From Citrobacter amalonaticus (GTDB lineage: Bacteria; Pseudomonadota; Gammaproteobacteria; Enterobacterales; Enterobacteriaceae), in contig JARDVN010000001.1 of assembly GCA_028994555.1 (NCBI GenBank), positions 3,658,001-3,722,000 on the forward strand: DNA of 64,000 bases, read 5' to 3'. How positions within the stretch are numbered: position 1 is the stretch's first letter; every line of letters begins with the position of its first letter. This document shows positions 63,307 through 64,000 of this stretch, piece by piece. A program made the translations under genes and the position numbers. A model generated the notes under the pieces. The model saw only the letters and a list, made by a program, of their open reading frames with translations. It ran no database searches and was not told the origin of the DNA.

Positions 63307-64000
63307 TCAAACGCCGGCTCGCACCAGAGGTAAAAGTTCGTCCATCTTTTTCTCAACCGCTAGCCGCCCTGCTTCTATGGCAGAACTGGCACGATGAAAA
63401 TCCAGGGTGGAGATTTGTGGACAGAACGGTTGGATTAATATGTCCGGCGGGTCGCCCGCCATGCGATTACGCTTCAGGCGATTTTCCAGCACCTGAATCG
63501 ACGTGGTCATGATTTCCATCGCGGTGGGCGCCGTCACCACGCGACGTGCGGTAATATTGCCCAGCCGTTCTTTCAGGCGCGCATGCCAGGGAAGCCCTTC
63601 ATCGCTCCCCTCCGGAGCATCATCACTGACGTTCAATGACAGCAGATCCTGCTGCATCAAATGTGCGTCGTGTTGCAGATCGACAGCAATCACAATATCC
63701 GCACCCAGCGCGCGGGTCAGTGAGATGGGAACCGGATTAACGACGCCGCCGTCCACCAGCCAATAGCCATTGTGGGCGACGGGCGACATCAGGCCGGGAA
63801 TACTGCAGGAGGCACGAACGGCGAGATGGAGATCGCCTTCCGTAAACCATAATTCGCGCCCGGTACTGAGATTGGTCGCCACCGTTGCAAAACGACGGCT
63901 ACACTGCTCAATTTCAGCGACTGGCATAACGTTGCGGTATTGATTAAAGACGCGTTCGCCGCGCAGCAGTCCCCCCCCCTTCGCCAGGACACGTCCATCA
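63307..64000 (-). CDS. rssA: RssA, patatin-like phospholipase family protein (partial, frameshifted)
   Basis: The C-terminal ~230 residues; the 5' end and the catalytic Ser (GxSxG) lie outside the window. The Asp of the Ser-Asp dyad is in YWLVDGGVVNPVP. The C-run 63971-63979 has nine bases where seven fit the family (SWRRGGLLRGE); it is the only run here that looks two bases too long. As written the upstream part ends in a wrong frame. It sits 92 bases from rssB, as in E. coli. Confidence 0.9.
   Translation of the reverse strand, partial: DGRVLAKGGGLLRGERVFNQYRNVMPVAEIEQCSRRFATVATNLSTGRELWFTEGDLHLAVRASCSIPGLMSPVAHNGYWLVDGGVVNPVPISLTRALGADIVIAVDLQHDAHLMQQDLLSLNVSDDAPEGSDEGLPWHARLKERLGNITARRVVTAPTAMEIMTTSIQVLENRLKRNRMAGDPPDILIQPFCPQISTLDFHRASSAIEAGRLAVEKKMDELLPLVRAGV

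Overview
The window is a stretch of enterobacterial chromosome. Nearly every protein matches, in order, the Escherichia coli/Salmonella/Citrobacter backbone between sapD and rssA, read here in the opposite direction to the usual E. coli map. A manganese catalase after yciGFE (as in Salmonella) and a leader peptide beginning MKATYVLHG point to a Citrobacter- or Salmonella-like member of the Enterobacteriaceae. The species cannot be fixed from the window alone. No phage, CRISPR array, tRNA or rRNA gene was seen.

Layout. 1-9.4 kb: sapD (partial), sapF, fabI, yciW, rnb, pdeR, yciZ, yciT, osmB. 9.4-13.9 kb: yciH-pyrF, lapB-lapA and pgpB on the minus strand, then ribA. 13.9-22.4 kb: acnA, the small genes ymiC, yciX and ymiA, a complete IS1, cysB, topA. 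22.8-28.2 kb: yciN, sohB, yciK-btuR, rluB, yciO-rnm. 28.3-35.1 kb: the full trp operon with promoter/operator, leader peptide, attenuator and terminal hairpin. 35.0-39.4 kb: an accessory diguanylate cyclase and the divergent yciG-yciF-yciE-katN stress cluster. 39.4-48.9 kb: ompW, yciC, ispZ (yciB), an extra FepA-like receptor with its own Fur box, yciA, tonB, yciI, yciY, clsA, yciU and a small voltage-gated K+ channel. 49-56 kb: oppABCDF and ychE. 56.5-64 kb: adhE, tdk, hns, galU, rssB, rssA (partial).

The most striking property is technical. Twenty-eight homopolymer runs break the reading frames of 22 genes, including topA, galU, pyrF, rnb and trpB. In 27 cases the run is too long (once by two bases) and in one (yciT) a base is missing. 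Repairing each run restores the length normally seen for the protein in almost every gene that has a close E. coli homologue. I therefore read these as sequencing or consensus errors, and each affected gene is given as one full-length CDS with the break stated.

Biological points worth attention are a trp leader peptide with one Trp codon instead of the usual two, the diguanylate cyclase beside the trp operon, the FepA-like receptor placed next to tonB, the channel at the kch locus that lacks the usual long cytoplasmic domain, and an IS1 with an 8-bp target duplication upstream of ymiA. I found no convincing undescribed multi-gene system; most of the window is conserved core genome.
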